From Rickettsiales bacterium (GTDB lineage: Bacteria > Pseudomonadota > Alphaproteobacteria > Rickettsiales > UBA1997), in the NCBI GenBank assembly GCA_031283795.1, contig JAITBB010000015.1, positions 1 through 6,400 on the forward strand: a stretch of DNA of 6,400 nucleotides, given 5' to 3'. Made by a program: the position numbers and the translations under genes. How positions within the stretch are numbered: the stretch's first letter is position 1; each line of letters opens with the position of its first letter. Below the pieces are notes generated by a model. It searched no databases. It saw only the letters and a program-made list of their open reading frames with translations, and was not told the origin of the DNA. Shown piece by piece: positions 4,871-6,400 of the stretch.

Positions 4871-5641
4871 ATGTCAGAGATAGCCTTCAGAGGCGCCCAG
4901 GGGAAAGTTGATGGGTTCTATAGTCACAGCAGAAATTCAAATGCCCCGGCAGTGCTGATTGTCAGCAATAATAATGACAAACCTACAAAGAAGGGCAGCT
5001 CTCTGACAAAAATTGTAGATATGGTGTTTGACGTCTTTGTGGCAAACGATTTTTCTGTTCTAAGATTTGATTTTGTTGGCCATAAGGTCGATAAAAATGA
5101 TGTGGATAATTCCAATCTACTGGACATGACTGCGGCTCTGGATTGGCTACACGCTAAAAATTTTGAGTGTAGGAGCTTCTGGGTCTGTGGGGTAGACTAT
5201 GGGGCCTTCGTAACTCTCCAGTTGGTTATGAGGAGGCCAGAACTTGAAAATTATGTTCTGGTTTCACCCAATATGAAGAAGAATGATATGAGCTTCATAA
5301 TCCCCTGTTCGGCCTGTGGCCTTATAGTTAGAGGTTCCGAGGATATAAAATTCACCGAAGATGAGTGTTTGGCTCTGCAGGAAAAACTATTGACTAAGGC
5401 GGAGTCTAAAGTAAAATGCACAACCATATACGGTGCCGAAAGGGACTTTGCGAACGAAATTGAGCAGCTGGGCGGTGAACTGTCAAGTTATTTGGAAGAG
5501 AAAACTGCCTACGATCGCAAGAACCTGAGACATATTACCGCGGGGAAGAGAAGAAGAAGAAAAAAGAGGTCATCCTATCTAGATGAGGATAGGCCTGTTT
5601 ATATCAATCCCGTTAAGAATCTAGAAATTAGGGATATATAG
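4871..5641 (+). CDS. Alpha/beta hydrolase-fold protein lacking catalytic residues
   Basis: The order of elements matches the COG2945-type alpha/beta hydrolases common in alphaproteobacteria: an N-terminal FRGAQGKVDGFYSHS segment, the strand FSVLRFDF (61-68), AALDWLHA (88-95), the nucleophile-elbow region (105-112), MRRPELENYVLVSP (120-133) and the strand CGLIVRGSED (149-158). Key residues are changed, however. The elbow reads G-V-D-Y-G, placing Asp109 where Ser should be; the usual His-Pro-His-Pro after the first strand is SNNND; and the motif carrying the catalytic His reads GAERDF, with Arg191 in its place. Asp158 is kept. A non-enzymatic or altered role is likely. After the usual domain end (about 210) comes a roughly 46-residue tail with KRRRRKKR (226-233). 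ATG at 4871 (256 residues) is preferred to ATG at 4781 because family homology begins there and a promoter lies between them. Transcribed with ppiD, 27 bp downstream. Confidence 0.85.
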   Translation: MSEIAFRGAQGKVDGFYSHSRNSNAPAVLIVSNNNDKPTKKGSSLTKIVDMVFDVFVANDFSVLRFDFVGHKVDKNDVDNSNLLDMTAALDWLHAKNFECRSFWVCGVDYGAFVTLQLVMRRPELENYVLVSPNMKKNDMSFIIPCSACGLIVRGSEDIKFTEDECLALQEKLLTKAESKVKCTTIYGAERDFANEIEQLGGELSSYLEEKTAYDRKNLRHITAGKRRRRKKRSSYLDEDRPVYINPVKNLEIRDI

Positions 5642-5656
5642 GATGTTAAACATTAT

Positions 5657-5660
5657 GAGG
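5657..5660 (+). promoter_or_regulatory. Ribosome binding site of ppiD
   Basis: GAGG lies 8 bases before the ATG at 5669, and an in-frame TAG abuts that ATG, so the start is well fixed. It is one of the few clear Shine-Dalgarno sequences in the window. Confidence 0.7.
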
Positions 5661-5668
5661 TCTAATAG

Positions 5669-6400
5669 ATGGTAGGTACAATTAGAAAAGCTAAGGCAGC
5701 CAGAAGTAGGTTTCTGCTAGGGGTGCTAGTGACGATTTTTATTCTCTATAGTTTGAGTGGAATTCTCTTCGTTATAAGCAATAGGTACAATGTGATTGTT
5801 GGTGAGGGCAAAAAGCTCCACATAAACGAATTCTTCAACATTTGGAACGCGGAAAAGCAGAGTTCCTACAATCCCTCCATGAGTACTAGAGAAATAGCCT
5901 ATATAGGCTCGAAGGAATTTATGGCGGATGTTCTGAACAGACTGGTGGATTCCAAATTAATTGAGCTGGAGGTTGAGAATTTCGCCGTTAGAAAGCCGGA
6001 TGAGCTGGTTCTAAAGGTAATTTCGGAAGAGAAGTCCTTTCATAGTAATGGCAGTTTTGATTTCGCTAAGTTCGAAAACTTTCTGAAGCAGGGGGGGCTG
6101 ACCGAACTCGATCTTGTGGAGAAGGTGAGGGACAACGAGAACAAAAAATTTCTCATGGATGCCCTGAGTTCTGTGCCTCTGGTGAATGAGACAGAGATAG
6201 AGGTGCTCCAGGAGGAAAATAATCTCAATAGGGACGTAAAAATTTTCTCCATAGAACAATCTAAACTCAAAAAGGGTGCAAAAGAGGTGAGTGAAGATGA
6301 TGTGAGACAGTACTATTATCGTAATGTACAGAAATTTACTGCGCCAGAGACCAGAAAAATTGACTACATAAAACTGACAAACTATAGACCATCTAGATCG
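5669..6400 (+). CDS. ppiD: PpiD-like peptidyl-prolyl isomerase / periplasmic chaperone, N-terminal part
   Basis: PpiD is anchored in the inner membrane and helps proteins leaving the Sec translocon to fold in the periplasm. The 244 visible residues show a short basic cytoplasmic tail (IRKAKAARSR), one membrane segment (about 15-37), then a SurA_N-type chaperone region. VLNRLVDSKLIELE (88-101), FDFAKFENFLKQGG (130-143) and VSEDDVRQYYYRN (207-219) followed by the PETRKIDYIKL strand (226-236) match E. coli PpiD in order and spacing as I recall it. The parvulin domain would lie beyond the right edge, so isomerase activity cannot be judged. A full-length protein would be about 600 residues. It follows the hydrolase-fold gene by 27 bp on the same strand, so the two are probably co-transcribed. 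The rickettsial habit of labelling such proteins as SurA N-terminal domain proteins applies to this one too. Confidence 0.88.
   Translation, partial: MVGTIRKAKAARSRFLLGVLVTIFILYSLSGILFVISNRYNVIVGEGKKLHINEFFNIWNAEKQSSYNPSMSTREIAYIGSKEFMADVLNRLVDSKLIELEVENFAVRKPDELVLKVISEEKSFHSNGSFDFAKFENFLKQGGLTELDLVEKVRDNENKKFLMDALSSVPLVNETEIEVLQEENNLNRDVKIFSIEQSKLKKGAKEVSEDDVRQYYYRNVQKFTAPETRKIDYIKLTNYRPSRS

Overview
The window looks like chromosome from a small-genome alphaproteobacterium, most likely a Rickettsiales-type intracellular bacterium. Base composition is moderate to low GC (about 40-45% by eye), arginine is mostly coded by AGA/AGG and isoleucine often by ATA, Shine-Dalgarno sites are sparse, intergenic gaps are fairly long, and RNase III, the COG2945-type alpha/beta hydrolase and PpiD all have a rickettsial flavour. 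A Neorickettsia/Anaplasmataceae-like source is my best guess, but it is inference and no search was run.

Layout: 1-581 (minus) is the N-terminal 193 residues of RNase III (rnc). A gene-poor stretch, 582-1097, follows; it contains inverted repeats consistent with a structured RNA or regulatory element (about 908-999). 1098-1796 and 1768-2610 (both minus) are two overlapping genes for predicted lipoproteins; the upstream one carries a C-terminal SPOR (peptidoglycan-binding) domain, and the two share a short motif just after their lipidated cysteines. A 167-bp divergent intergenic region holds a good sigma70-type promoter pointing right. 2778-4193 (plus) encodes an exported protein of 471 residues with about 14 MORN repeats, arranged as seven 47-residue (141-bp) double repeats. 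4194-4460 has no gene, only two small hairpins. 4461-4757 (minus) is an unrecognised 98-residue ORF. From 4871 a plus-strand pair begins: an alpha/beta hydrolase-fold protein whose catalytic serine and histidine positions are replaced, then, after 27 bp, the first 244 residues of a PpiD-like membrane-anchored periplasmic folding factor that runs off the right edge.

The common theme is the cell envelope: two lipoproteins (one SPOR), a secreted MORN protein and a periplasmic chaperone. The most unusual items are the MORN protein with its regular higher-order repeat, the apparently catalytically dead hydrolase with a basic tail, the overlapping lipoprotein pair, and the structured intergenic element beside rnc. 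I see no tRNA, rRNA, IS element, CRISPR array or phage gene.
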